Shown in pieces: positions 31,403 to 43,568 of a stretch of DNA of 64,000 nt (positions within the stretch are counted from its first letter, which is position 1; each line of letters opens with the position of its first letter). Below the pieces are notes generated by a model, which had not been told where the DNA came from, searched no databases, and saw only the letters and a program-made list of their open reading frames with translations. The stretch spans positions 2,678,501 to 2,742,500 of the forward strand of contig JBBBDQ010001124.1 in NCBI GenBank assembly GCA_037127315.1. The letters run 5' to 3'. The position numbers and the translations under genes were made by a program. The stretch comes from Ascarosepion bandense (taxonomy: Eukaryota; Mollusca; Cephalopoda; Sepiida; Sepiidae).

Positions 31403-32339
31403 TACATTTATAAATAAAACACAGAACTGGGAATGGTTATTTTTGGTTTAGCCTAGTGAAAAGTAAATTTAGAGACAAGTAAATTTGACTAAAGTCATAT
31501 TTTAACTTGAGTCACCTCTCCTGGAAGAAATTACCAACATAAGGTGAGATATACTGGGAAAGATAGAAGTAAATCTAAGATATCCTACATTGGTGCCACT
31601 GAAAAAACATGGAAACAAAGCTTTGAGGAGATTGAAATATAAGGGCAGAGAAACACCTGAAATTTTAAGGAAAGTAAATATTTGCAAGACAGGATCCTAA
31701 ATTCTAGATAATGCCTGGCAGAAACGTTATACATTTTATTAAAACAGGCTATTGAACAAAAGATTTTTAACAGCTTCCTAATTGCAGGCATGAGAACAAG
31801 TACCTGTGATGCTATGAACAACAGTGTAGTGGATAGAGCATAAAAAAATAGCCTACCTAGGGCAATGGTTCCTTTATACGCTTCAAAGGAATTCCCAGAA
31901 TAAACACAAATGTCAATAGATTTACTTGCATCTTTGAGCTGTATCTGTATTTGTTTAGATGTTCTGTAATGTTTGCTTATACAAGTGTTGAGAATTGTCA
32001 TTGATTCAGTCAATATTTGTATGCTCAGATTTCCAAGAACACATATGTTTCTGCATTTATGAATTCTGATGTCTTTGTATGACCTTTTATTTGAGTGTTA
32101 GGCTACTTGACCTTTAAATTGTCTGAAATATTTAGTCTGCCTTCGTTCCAAAAGTAGGCTTGCTGGATCTTAACACTGAAAAAAAGAGGATGTCCCTTAG
32201 GATATCCTGACCCATACCACAACCACCAAACACACAATCTTGTATTATCTAACCTTAAAGCTATCATAATAATGGCATGCATGCTTTAATAACTTTAATA
32301 TTATATATATATATTAAAACTTTGAATAAGTTCTCACTG
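31403..32339. other. Unassigned interval with a 142-codon minus frame
   Basis: The minus frame 32013-31585 is the second longest in the window, but it shows no recognisable domain and its composition is like the surrounding AT-rich DNA. A 29-base string around CAGAGAAACACCTGAAATTT (31636-31675) recurs at 33137-33172, so part of this interval is a dispersed or duplicated repeat. Confidence 0.35.
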
Positions 32340-32835
32340 ATTTTTCATGAAAAGTAATGTTTTATTTATAAAAATTATTAAGAAACATGTGACTGAAAGT
32401 ATTGTCCATCGTCAGCCATCTTTTTTTTCCATCTTTCTGGCAGCATTTGAGTTCCACGTTAGAAAATGACATATCTTTTGATGCTAACCATGTGTCGACC
32501 CATTTCGGACATCTTCATAAGAATAAAAGTGCTGCTCAGCCAGGCCATGTGCTATCAATCAGAAAAGGTGATAATTGAACAGGGCAATGTCTGGTGAATA
32601 TGGTAGATGGAATAGGATTTCCTATTTAAATGTTTCCAAATAGATTTTCACCGTTTTGCAACATCTGGCCCAGCATTGTCATGTTGCAAAATCACTTTGT
32701 CATTTTTCGGCTTGCATAGTGGCCATTTTTTCTTCAATGCTTGGCTCAAATGCATCAGTCGTAGTTGATAGCACTCTCTTGTGATGGTTTCGGTCAGTCC
32801 GAACAGCTCATAATAAACTACACCCAGCTGATCCA
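32340..32835 (-). pseudogene. mariner-type transposase relic (second lineage)
   Basis: Minus strand in broken frames: QLGVVYYELFGLTETITREC, YQLRLMHLSQALKKKWPLCK, VILQHDNAGPDVAK, the last one being the HDNA catalytic block, then ALSSTFIL-like LAEQ region and MLPERWKK, ending MADDGQYFQ with a stop near 32390. This is a different mariner lineage from the elements at 4.1 and 12.6 kb. Frameshifts destroy the PSD block. Its N-terminal side is cut by Helitron fragment H7. Confidence 0.85.
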
Positions 32836-32945
32836 GCTTATAGTAGAACTGTGTAAATTTTCAAGAAAATCGGTTCAGCCGTTTCGGAGTCTATAGGTAA
32901 CGGACACACACACACACACAGTTCCATTTATTATATAAGTTTAGA
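32836..32945 (-). mobile_element. Helitron 5' fragment, copy H7
   Basis: Only the first 110 bases of the family on the minus strand: TCTAAACTTATATAATAAAT start (32945), (GT)n, CCGTTACCTATAGACTCCGA, AACCGATTTTCTTGAAAATT, ending TATAAGC at 32836, abruptly against the mariner relic. Confidence 0.8.
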
Positions 32946-33339
32946 TATATAGTAGTGAAGACTTGTAGGGAACAATCCTTCACAATTCACTATTTTATCT
33001 TTAGCAGAAATCTCACCATTTTTACCTTAAGCAGAAATCTCATTTTACAATTAAAATTACTAGATATGACTGTAAATTCTATGATAACAGTTTCTTCACA
33101 CTTGTGAAGCTCTCTTCCAGTTTCCAGAATTTTAAATAAGGACAGAGAAACACCTGAAATTTTAAGGAAAGCATGTATTTCTAAATGCCAATTTTCTAAA
33201 CAGGCAGACCCTTTCCATTTGGAAAACTGGTATCATACAATCTTCCAACTTTTATTTTTATCCATCTGTAACCTTGACTTATTTGGGAGGGATATTTGAT
33301 TAATCCAAAATCTATACTGGCAGCAAACCACCTACATAG
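32946..33339. other. AT-rich interval, nothing recognised
   Basis: Contains the second copy of CAGAGAAACACCTGAAATTT (33141 on) shared with 31.64 kb. No gene. Confidence 0.35.
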
Positions 33340-34625
33340 GGTGCCTTCTCACTGGACTTATTCAACCTATACAGTGAGGTGATTCTGAATCCCACTAGGA
33401 TTCATTATTGGAGGTCACAATCCTAACAATATAAGACATGCAGATGACACAGTGTTAATAGCAGACAGAGAATGGAAATTTACAAGAACTCCTACAGAAG
33501 TTCCTGAAAGAAAGCTGGAAGAAAGGATTAAACATCAATTGCAAGAAGACAAACTGTATGGCTGTTGGCATAAGGAACGACCTAACATGCAAATTACAAA
33601 TTGGAGACACCAAAATCAAGTAAATATAACAATTTAAATATCTGGGAAGTGTTTTAAGTTTTAACAAAAGATACAAAGTGCAACATAGAAATTCAAAAGT
33701 GCATTGGGATAGCAAAAAATGCCTTCCTAAAGTTAAGCACAATATTAAAAAATAGAAAAATTTTGTTAGAAACAAAGAAAAGAATACCAAACTGTTATTT
33801 GATATGGCAGGGAATACTGGGTCATCTCAAAGATGAAATAAAAACTTAAAGCAACAGAAATTCAAAGTACATTGGGATAGTGAAAAGAACCTCTAAGGGC
33901 TAAGCAGAGTAATAAGAAACAGGAGAGTTTTATTAAAAACAAAGAAAAGAGTACTCAATTGTTACTCATCAGTCTTCTTCTATAGCAGTGAATGCTGGAC
34001 AAAGATGAAAATGAAATTTGAGGCAATAGAAATGTTGTATCCCTGAAAAGGTTACTGTGTGACTAATCACAAAAATGGAAGTTGGGAATAATAGTATATC
34101 AACAAGTACAAGACTTGCACACTGCGTGGAGTAGATACACTGCTAATGAAGTGCTAGTCAGTATAATTACTCCCCTCTACACTTTACCCCAGTAGTGTCT
34201 ACATTCCAGTGTATAGATAGGCATAGAACAAGAAATGTTGTTCTACATAAGGATGCTGGGAATACTATGAACTGAACATATGCACAATGACAAAGTTTTA
34301 AAGAAAATATAAACAAAAAGGGTACTTATACATTAAATCAGAAAAAGTTAGTTGAAATTTATAGGGCATATAATGAAGAAAGAGGTTTTGGAAAATTTGA
34401 TACTCAGGACATAATGAAGGCATGAGGGACATGGAAAAAGTGTGCATAACCTACCTAATGAGTTAGTGCAAATGGATGGCAGAACAGAGATTAGGAGAGA
34501 TAACAAATAAACGAAATTTACTAAAACCTAGAAGGAGCAATAAATTGTGGAGAGTCATGATTACCAGTGTCTTGAAAGCACACGGAACAAAGAAGACATG
34601 ACATGGCACATAGAAGAAGAAATAT
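33340..34625 (+). mobile_element. RTE-type LINE, reverse transcriptase 3' half, decayed
   Basis: Motifs on the plus strand across frameshifts: LFNLYSEVILNP, then NNIRHADDTVLIADREW (33427-33475), the RT palm YADDTVLIAD box with H for Y. Then LQIGDTKIKQV-like, GIAKNAFLKLSTILKNRK (33700-33760), AECWTKMKMKFEAIEM-like (33995-34035), YIRMLGIL-type blocks, and KLWRVMITSVLKAHGTKK (34545-34600) near the ORF end. Order and motifs fit the 3' half of the RTE-like endonuclease/RT LINE. 5' truncated. Confidence 0.8.
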
Positions 34626-35024
34626 AAACAAGTTATTTTTGTCTTTCAAAATCTCATGTTATTTCCTCTTTTAAAAGTATTTTCTCACAGAAGTGGCAGT
34701 GATAGGGTTGCTGCTGCAATACAGTGTAAAATACTGTTTACCTTAGTTTTTCTTCCTTTTTTTTCTTTTTAGTTATCATTTATTACAAAAGAAGCTTGTG
34801 TTTACTTTACCCAGAGGGTGATATGGTAACAGGCTGGGAAATGTCAGGGTCAAGTTGACTGAACAGTAGGTATTACACTTAAGTATTAAATGATTTTGTA
34901 CTAAGGAGCACCACCCCACCTCAGCCTTTAACCCTTTGTTGCATATTGGTTACAATTGTCACAAATATGCAACAAAGGGTTAAAACTTCTCAGTGATCTT
35001 TACTATTTAACATTGACCAATAAA

Positions 35025-35057
<33 letters not shown>

Positions 35058-35185
35058 TATTTATTCATAAATTATAACATGGATATGTTACAATATCACT
35101 ACAAAAGTAGCTATTCAGTTTCGACACTTTTGTGTCTTGTCAAGTGATGTGATAGTTCTTGTATAGATAGATAGATAGATAGATA
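34626..35185. other. Interval with hairpin, (TA)n and (GATA)n
   Basis: Holds a 20-bp perfect inverted repeat (listed separately), a TA run (about 35035-35057), a segment similar to the TA-run flank at 11.0 kb, and a (GATA)n run at about 35165-35184 that touches the Helitron end. Confidence 0.6.
34928..34983. repeat. Perfect 20-bp inverted repeat (hairpin)
   Basis: TTAACCCTTTGTTGCATATT at 34928-34947 and its exact complement at 34964-34983, with a 16-base loop. Not part of any family recognised here. Not followed by a T-run, so not a bacterial-type terminator; could be a foldback element relic or a cruciform. Confidence 0.85.
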
Positions 35186-35900
35186 CTAGCAGTATAGCCC
35201 AGCGTTGCTCAGGTGTAATGAAAGCTTTAAAACTAATCCATGGTCCTGGAGCTTAGACTATTTGGACGTTGGCACAAAAGACTAAAAAGTAATATTGTTT
35301 CCAGTTAAAGCGAAACTGTAGACTGAAAGAAAAATGAATGGATGTAAGTCAAATTTTGATTTCCAGGTATCAATATCAAATAAGTTTTTTTTGTCATGAA
35401 CTGAATTTTGAAGGCTAACTAAGTCCTCTGAGTAAATGGTATCATGGCTGAGACTAAGAACTACAATTATACCTATTTAGAGCCAAGCCCAAAGCAAAAA
35501 CTAAAATAAAAGGGCTGAAAAAATACAACCATAGAGGCAGATAAACAGACACACACACAAACATCTTGCCTTTTATATATATATATTATCAATTTTCTGC
35601 ACTATTGTAAGAACTGCAACCTTGAAACTTCTGAATATGGTTTCTTATGTCTTTGTCTATAAGTGTCTCAAATTTGATTAAAATTGGACCACTCCTTCTA
35701 TAACCCGATTTTTTCAATTATCAATATTTATCGGGGGTACCTTGACACAAAACCTAGCTAAGAACACTCACAGATGCTTATAGTACAACTGTGTGAATTT
35801 TCAAGAAAATTAGTTCAGCCGTTTTGGAGTCTATAGGTAACAGACACACACACACACACACGCAAACAGACACAAAGTTCCATTTATAAATATGTTTAGA
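35186..35900 (-). mobile_element. Non-autonomous Helitron, copy H8 (long type)
   Basis: Minus strand from TCTAAACATATTTATAAATG (35900) through body and long middle to hairpin CTGAGCAACGCTGGGC and CTGCTAG (35186), then T. The A-run in the central block is one base shorter than in H2 and H6, which breaks the reading frame seen there. Confidence 0.92.
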
Positions 35901-36231
35901 TATATATATATATATATGTTGATCATTATAATAAATTAACACAAAATGTGTAATTTTTATTTGCTTTAAAGAACATTGCCACCTAAATACATAGAATGTG
36001 TGCCTGTATATCAATTAATTTTACTGATCACCTTCTCTAATCCTTCCTTGACAAGGAGTAAATTCCATCAGAAATTGTCCAAAGTTCATTACCCAGATGA
36101 TGACTTAAGAAAGTCAAAATATTTGCAGTACTTTTCTTACAAAATGAACTTTAGAGAGTTTCTGATGGAATTTCCTGATATTGCTTTGGTGATCATACAA
36201 GGACCAATGTTTCAACATGATATGGCCATAA
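35901..36231. other. Interval with an unassigned 95-codon frame
   Basis: The frame at 35976-36263 (contains SLTRSKFHQKLSKVHYPDDD) has more varied composition than its neighbours but no motif I recognise. Its end overlaps the target duplication of family B copy B4, so the last residues are interrupted by that insertion. Possibly a relic of a host or transposon gene; not called. Confidence 0.35.
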
Positions 36232-36656
36232 GTCTTGCACCTAAGTATTCGATTTCGATTTGAGTTTTGTTTAACGGCATATCAACCTATGTGGGTTATT
36301 TAATGCCAAAAAGGTAGAGTTTAAAGATATTTTTTTTTAATGTTCAGTTATAGTAAGAAAGTTGATTTAGTCAGATTTTGACAAAAAAAAAATCATTTTT
36401 TATTTTATTTTAGAAAACTGAAGATGTCTTCTAGTTTGTTATTCAAAAATGTATTGCTGGTATTTTTTTTCCTTCAAAAATGTACGATGGTAATAACTTA
36501 TTTCTTAAAAAAAAGTATTGTTGGTAATATTTTTCCTTCAAAAGTGTATATTTTTCTATAAAAGTGTTTTTTATACTTTCATAGTGTTTTGACCCCAGTT
36601 TGGGGTTAGCTATTTTCCCCTTTAGCTGGGACCCTAACAGGTCTTGCACCTAAGTA
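36232..36656 (-). mobile_element. Retroposon family B, copy B4, with 16-bp target duplications
   Basis: GTCTTGCACCTAAGTA occurs perfectly at 36232-36247 and 36641-36656, bounding a 393-bp insert (36248-36640). On the minus strand it begins CTGTTAGGGTCCCAGCTAAA (5' truncated relative to B1 and B2), runs through ATTACCAACAATACTT and CCCACATAGGTTGATATGCC, and ends AATCGAAATCGAA, a short tandem tail. Confidence 0.93.
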
Positions 36657-37102
36657 AGCCAATTACTCATCATAACATTGAGTATTAACAGTTCGTCAAG
36701 ATTCCAGTAATTCATGATAAAGAATTTGTTTCAAATCATACTATAAATAATTTTTCCTCAGTAGATTCTATTTATCTTGCAATATTGAATGCTGTCCTGA
36801 ATTTAGACATTATTTTCTTCATTTTGAATTCTCATAATAAATCCAGTTTTCATTGCTTGTGGCAATCTTGTTGAAAAACAGCTTTTTCTCTATACTGAGT
36901 AAGAAAAACTGACAATCATTTCAATGCAAAACACTATTTGTTTCCATGTGGAACAATTTTTGCTATTGACTGCACAAGCAATAAAGAGGAGAGTAAATTC
37001 CAAAGATGCTTATAAGATTTTCTTAACATTATGCAAAAAGATAACGCAGGAAACTTTTGCATCAACCAAATATTTTAACCATTTCCACCCTACAGCTGCT
37101 TT
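36657..37102. other. Left flank of satellite array
   Basis: No gene recognised. GGAAACTTTTGCATCAACC at about 37050 has its complement ATGCAAAAGTTTG just beyond the right end of the array (about 43006), a short inverted match flanking the array. Confidence 0.45.
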
Positions 37103-40100
37103 CTCACATAATGACTGACCTATAACATGATGAGGTTAAGATTGTAGTATTCAGGCTCACATAATGACTGACCTATAACATGATGAGGTTAAGATTGTAG
37201 TATTCAGGCTCACATAATGACTGACCTATAACATGATGAGGTTAAGATTGTAGTATTCAGGCTCACATAATGACTGACCTATAACATGATGAGGTTAAGA
37301 TTGCAGTATTCAGGCTCACATAATGACTGACCTATAACATGATGAGGTTAAGATTGTAGTATTCAGGCTCTCACATAATGACTGACCTATAACATGATGA
37401 GGTTAAGATTGTAGTATTCAGGCTCACATAATGACTGACCCATAACATGATGAGGTTAAGATTGTAGTATTCAGGCTCACATAATGACTGACCTATAACA
37501 TGATGAGGTTAAGATTGTAGCATTCAGGCTCACATAATGACTGACCTATAACATGATGAGGTTAAGATTGTAGTATTCAGGCTCAAGCACGACTGACCTA
37601 TAACATGATGAGGTTAAGATTGTAGTATTCAGGCTCACATAATGACTGACCTATAACATGATGAGGTTAAGATTGTAGTATTCAGGCTCACATAATGACT
37701 GACCTATAACATGATGAGGTTAAGATTGTAGCATTCAGGCTCACATAATGACTGACCTATAACATGATGAGGTTAAGATTGCAGTATTCAGGCTCACATA
37801 ATGACTGACCTATAACATGATGAGGTTAAGATTGTAGTATTCAGGCTCACATAATGACTGACCTATAACATGATGAGGTTAAGATTGTAGTATTCAGGCT
37901 CACATAATGACTGACCTATAACATGATGAGGTTAAGATTGTAGTATTCAGGCTCACATAATGACTGACCTATAACATGATGAGGTTAAGATTGTAGTATT
38001 CAGGCTCACATAATGACTGACCTATAACATGATGAGGTTAAGATTGTAGTATTCAGGTTCACATAATGACTGACCTATAACATGATGAGGTTAAGATTGT
38101 AGTATTCAGGCTCACATAATGACTGACCTATAACATGATGAGGTTAAGATTGTAGTATTCAGGCTCACATAATGACTGACCTATAACATGATGAGGTTAA
38201 GATTGTAGTATTCAGGCTCACATAATGACTGACCTATAACATGATGAGGTTAAGATTGTAGTATTCAGGCTCACATAATGACTGACCTATAACATGATGA
38301 GGTTAAGATTGTAGTATTCAGGCTCACATAATGACTGACCTATAACATGATGAGGTTAAGATTGTAGTATTCAGGCTCACATAATGACTGACCTATAACA
38401 TGATGAGGTTAAGATTGTAGTATTCAGGCTCACATAATGACTGACCTATAACATGATGAGGTTAAGATTAAAGTATTCAGGCTCACATAATGACTGACCT
38501 ATAACATGATGAGGTTAAGATTGTAGTATTCAGCTCACATAATGACTGACCTATAACATGATGAGGTTAAGATTGTAGTATTCAGGCCTGGCACGACTGA
38601 CCTATAACATGATGAGGTTAAGATTGTAGTATTCAGGCTCACATAATGACTGACCTATAACATGATGAGGTTAAGATTGTAGTATTCAGGCTCACATAAT
38701 GACTGACCTATAACATGATGAGGTTAAGATTGTAGTATTCAGGCTCACATAATGACTGACCCATAACATGATGAGGTTAAGATTGTAGTATTCAGGCTCA
38801 CATAATGACTGACCTATAACATGATGAGGTTAAGATTGTAGTATTCAGGCTCACATAACACTGACCTATAACATGATGAGGTTAAGATTGTAGTATTCAG
38901 GCTCAGCACGACTGACCTATAACATGATGAGGTTAAGATTGTAGTATTCAGGCTCACATAATGACTGACCTATAACATGATGAGGTTAAGATTGTAGTAT
39001 TCAGGCTCACATAATGACTGACCTATAACATGATGAGGTTAAGATTGTAGTATTCAGGCTCACATAATGACTGACCTATAACATGATGAGGTTAAGATTG
39101 TAGTATTCAGGCTCACATAATGACTGACCCATAACATGATGAGGTTAAGATTGTAGTATTCAGGCTCACATAATGACTGACCCATAACATGATGAGGTTA
39201 AGATTGTAGTATTCAGGCTCACATAATGACTGACCCATAACATGATGAGGTTAAGATTGTAGTATTCAGGCTCACATAATGACTGACCCATAACATGATG
39301 AGGTTAAGATTGGTAGTATTCAGGCTCACATAATGACTGACCCATAACATGATGAGGTTAAGATTGGTAGTATTCAGGCTCACATAATGACTGACCCATA
39401 ACATGATGAGGTTAAGATTGTAGTATTCAGGCTCACATAATGACTGACCTATAACATGATGAGGTTAAGATTGTAGTATTCAGGCTCACATAATGACTGA
39501 CCTATAACATGATGAGGTTAAGATTGTAGTATTCAGGCTCACACATAATGACTGACCTATAACATGATGAGGTTAAGATTGTAGTATTCAGGCTCACATA
39601 ATGACTGACCTATAACATGATGAGGTTAAGATTGTAGTATTCAGGCTCACAATGACTGACCTATAACATGATGAGGTTAAGATTGTAGTATTCGTGCTCA
39701 CATAATGACTGACCTATAACATGATGAGGTTAAGATTGTAGTATTCAGGCTCACATAATGACTGACCTATAACATGATGAGGTTAAGATTGTAGTATTCA
39801 GGCTCACATAATGACTGACCCATAACATGATGAGGTTAAGATTGTAGTATTCAGGCTCACATAATGACTGACCCATAACATGATGAGGTTAAGATTGTAG
39901 TATTCAGGCTCACATAATGACTGACCCATAACATGATGAGGTTAAGATTGTAGTATTCAGGCTCACATAATGACTGACCCATAATATTAGGACATGAGGT
40001 TAAGATTGTAGTATTCAGGCTCACATAATGACTGACCCATAACATGATGAGGTTAAGATTGGTAGTATTCAGGCTCACATAATGACTGACCCATAACATG

Positions 40101-42997
40101 ATGAGGTTAAGATTGGTAGTATTCAGGTCACATAATGACTGACCCATAACATGATGAGGTTAAGATTGGTAGTATTCAGGCTCACATAATGACTGACCCA
40201 TAACATGATGAGGTTAAGATTGGTAGTATTCAGGCTCACATAATGACTGACCCATAACATGATGAGGTTAAGATTGGTAGTATTCAGGCTCGCATAATGA
40301 CTGACCCATAACATGATGGAAAGGTTAAGATTGGTAGTATTCAGGCTCACATAATGACTGACCCATAACATGATGAGGTTAAGATTGTAGTATTCAGGCT
40401 CACATAATGACTGACCCATAACATGATGAGGTTAAGATTGTAGTACCAGCTCACATAATGACTGACCCATAACATGATGAGGTTAAGATTGTACACTAGC
40501 TCACATAATGACTGACCCATAACATGATGAGGTTAAGATTGTAGTATTCAGGCTCGCATAATGACTGACCCATAATATGATGAGGTTAAGATTGTAGTAT
40601 TCAGGCTCGCATAATGACTGACCCATAACATGATGAGGTTAAGATTGTAGTATTCAGGCTCACATAATGACTGACCCATAACATGATGAGGTTAAGATTG
40701 TAGTATTCAGGCTCACATAATGACTGACCCGAACATGATGAGGTTAAGATTGTAGTATTCAGGCTCACATAATGACTGACCCATAACAATGAGGTTAAGA
40801 TTGTAGTATTCAGGCTCACATAATGACTGACCCATAACACGATGAGGTTAAGATTGTAGTATTCAGGCTCGCATAATGACTGACCCATAACACGATGAGG
40901 TTAAGATTGTAGTATTCAGGCTCGCATAATGACTGACCCATAACATGATGAGGTTAAGATTGTAGACTCAGTCCTCACATAATGACTGACCCATAACATG
41001 ATGAGGTTAAGATTGTAGGACCAGGCTCACATAATGACTGACCCATAACATGATGAGGTTAAGATTGGTAGTATTCAGGCTCACATAATGACCAACGACA
41101 ACATGATGAGGTTAAGATTGTAGCATCCAGGCTCACATAATGACTGACCCATAACATGATGAGGTTAAGATTGTAGTATTCAGGCTCACATAATGACTGA
41201 CCCATAACACGATGAGGTTAAGATTGGTAGTATTCAGGCTCACATAATGACTGACCCATAACACGATGAGGTGAGCAGATTGTAGTATTCAGGCTCACAT
41301 AATGACTGACCCATAACACGATGAGGTTAAGATTGTAGTATTCAGGCCTGCATAATGACTGACCCATAACATGATGAGGTTAAGATTGTAGTATTCAGGC
41401 TCGCATAATGACTGACCCATAACATGATGAGGTTAAGATTGTAGTATTCAGGCTCACATAATGACTGACCCATAACATGATGAGGTTAAGATTGTAGTAT
41501 TCAGGTCACAATGACTGACCCATAACATGATGAGGTTAAGATTGTAGTATTCAGGCTCACATAATGACTGGGACCCATAACATGATGAGGTTAAGATTGT
41601 GGTATTCAGGCTCACATAATGACTGACCCATAACACGATGAGGTTAAGATTGTGGTATTCAGGCTCGCACAATGACTGACCCAATACTCTATGAGGTTAA
41701 GATTGTAGTATTCAGGCTCGCATAATGACTGACCCATAACACGATGAGGTTAAGATTGTAGTATTCAGGCTCGCATAATGACTGACCCATAACATGATGA
41801 GGTTAAGATTGTAGTATTCAGGCTCACATAATGACTGACCCATAACATGATGAGGTTAAGATTGTAGTATTCAGGCTCACATAATGACTGACCCATAACA
41901 TGATGAGGTTAAGATTGTAGTATTCAGCTCACATAATGACTGACCCATAACATGATGAGGTTAAGATTGTAGTATTCAGGCTCACATAATGACTGACCCA
42001 TAACATGATGAGGTTAAGATTGTAGTATTCAGGCTCACATAATGACTGACCCATAACATGATGAGGTTAAGATTGTAGTATTCAGGCTCACATAATGACT
42101 GACCCATAACATGATGAGGTTAAGATTGGTAGTATCAGGCTCACATAATGACTGACCCATAACATGATGAGGTTAAGATTGTAGTATTCAGGCTCACATA
42201 ATGACTGACCCATAACATGATGAGGTTAAGATTGTAGTATTCAGGCTCGCATAATGACTGACCCATAACATGATGAGGTTAAGATTGTAGTATTCAGGCT
42301 CACATAATGACTGACCCATAACATGATGAGGTTAAGATTGTAGTATTCAGGCTCACATAATGACTGACCCATAACATGATGAGGTTAAGATTGTAGTATT
42401 CAGGCTCACATAATGACTGACCCATAACATGATGAGGTTAAGATTGTAGTATTCAGGCTCACATAATGACTGACCCATAACATGATGAGGTTAAGATTGG
42501 TAGTATTCAGGCTCACATAATGACTGACCCATAACATGATGAGGTTACATTTGTAGTATTCAGGCTCACATAATGACTGACCCATAACATGATGAGGTTA
42601 AGATTGTGGTATTCAGGCTCACATAATGACTGACCCATAACATGATGAGGTTAAGATTGTGGTATTCAGGCTCACATAATGACTGACCCATAACATGATG
42701 AGGTTAAGATTGGTAAAAGTATTCAGGCTCACATAATGACTGACCCATAACATGATGAGGTTAAGATTGGTAGTATTCAGGCTCACATAATGACTGACCC
42801 ATAACATGATGAGGTTAAGATTGGTAGTATTCAGGCTCACATAATGACTGACCCATAACATGATGAGGTTAAGATTGGTAGTATTCAGGCTCACATAATG
42901 ACTGACCCATAACATGATGAGGTTGAGATTGGTAGTATTCAGGCTCACATAATGACTGACCCATAACACGATGAGGTTGAGATTGTAGTATTCAGGG
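37103..42997. repeat. 53-bp satellite array, about 111 units, 5.9 kb
   Basis: Head-to-tail copies of a 53-bp unit: CTCACATAATGACTGACCTA, TAACATGATGAGGTTAAGAT, TGTAGTATTCAGG. Two variants are spatially sorted: GACCTATAAC dominates on the left to about 39.12 kb and at about 39.42-39.78 kb, and GACCCATAAC on the right. A 54-bp variant (GATTGGTAGT) appears from about 39.31 kb on, and ACACGATG (for ACATGATG) and CTCGCATAAT appear in the right half. Scattered junk replacements (near 37588, 38588, 38905, 39984, 40445, 40493, 40965, 41092, 41272, 41690) look like consensus errors. The minus-strand frames (LWVSHYVSLNTTNLNLIM) are artefacts of 54-bp units. No coding or RNA role is supported. Confidence 0.98.
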
Positions 42998-43568
42998 AAT
43001 CGTCCATGCAAAAGTTTGTTTTACAAAGTAGCTGAAATGGTGGAACTAAAAGAGTGCAGCTCATCTGAACATTTGCTCTTAAAATAGAGAAAGAGTTTTG
43101 ATTGAGCAAATTGGTTTAACATACCCATACAAGAAAATGCCAATGAAAAGTGCAAGATTACTCCACTTGGCTGCCGAAGAACTTCAGCTAACAACCTAGA
43201 TGCTGCTTTCTAAGCAGTATAGAAGAAAAGGGTGTGAAAACTCCATTTTTAACTATAGGGTGCTTGAGTGATAAAACACGTCTTGTTTCTCTCTAGGAGA
43301 CTTTTCAGTCCCCAATGAACCTGATGTTGCATTAAACACAATGCAAAATAGTACACAATATATAATGCAGACAACACCCTACACACAATCATCTCAAATA
43401 ATTCTACCAAACCAAAAGGTAAAGAACTCTTCTCAAACCTAAATATCTCACAATCTTTCATAGGGACATAACACACACGTACATATGATACAATATGTAA
43501 TACAATGCAACTGATGATTACAAAACATATGAAACTCCTGGTCGTACCTAAATCATAGGATAATATGT
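42998..43568. other. Right flank of satellite array
   Basis: 42998-43125 matches the dispersed repeat at 26.98-27.23 kb (TTTACAAAGTAGCTG, GGTGGAACTAAAAGAG, CATCTGAACATTTG, TTGGTTTAACAT). The rest is unrecognised. This shows the array sits inside a copy of that repeat. Confidence 0.65.

Noticed and set aside
31585..32013. 142-codon minus-strand frame as a host gene
   Set aside because: No domain, no splice or promoter context I can support, composition like neighbouring non-coding DNA, and part of the interval is repeated at 33.14 kb.
37103..42997. CRISPR-like array (regular repeats)
   Set aside because: Units are contiguous with no unique spacers, the genome is eukaryotic, and there are no cas genes.
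39219..43011. Long minus-strand open frames (up to 130 codons) repeating LWVSHYVSLNTTNLNLIM
   Set aside because: They arise only where 54-bp variants (18 codons) of the satellite lie in a row, and break at 53-bp units. Low-complexity product, no start context. Tandem-repeat artefact.
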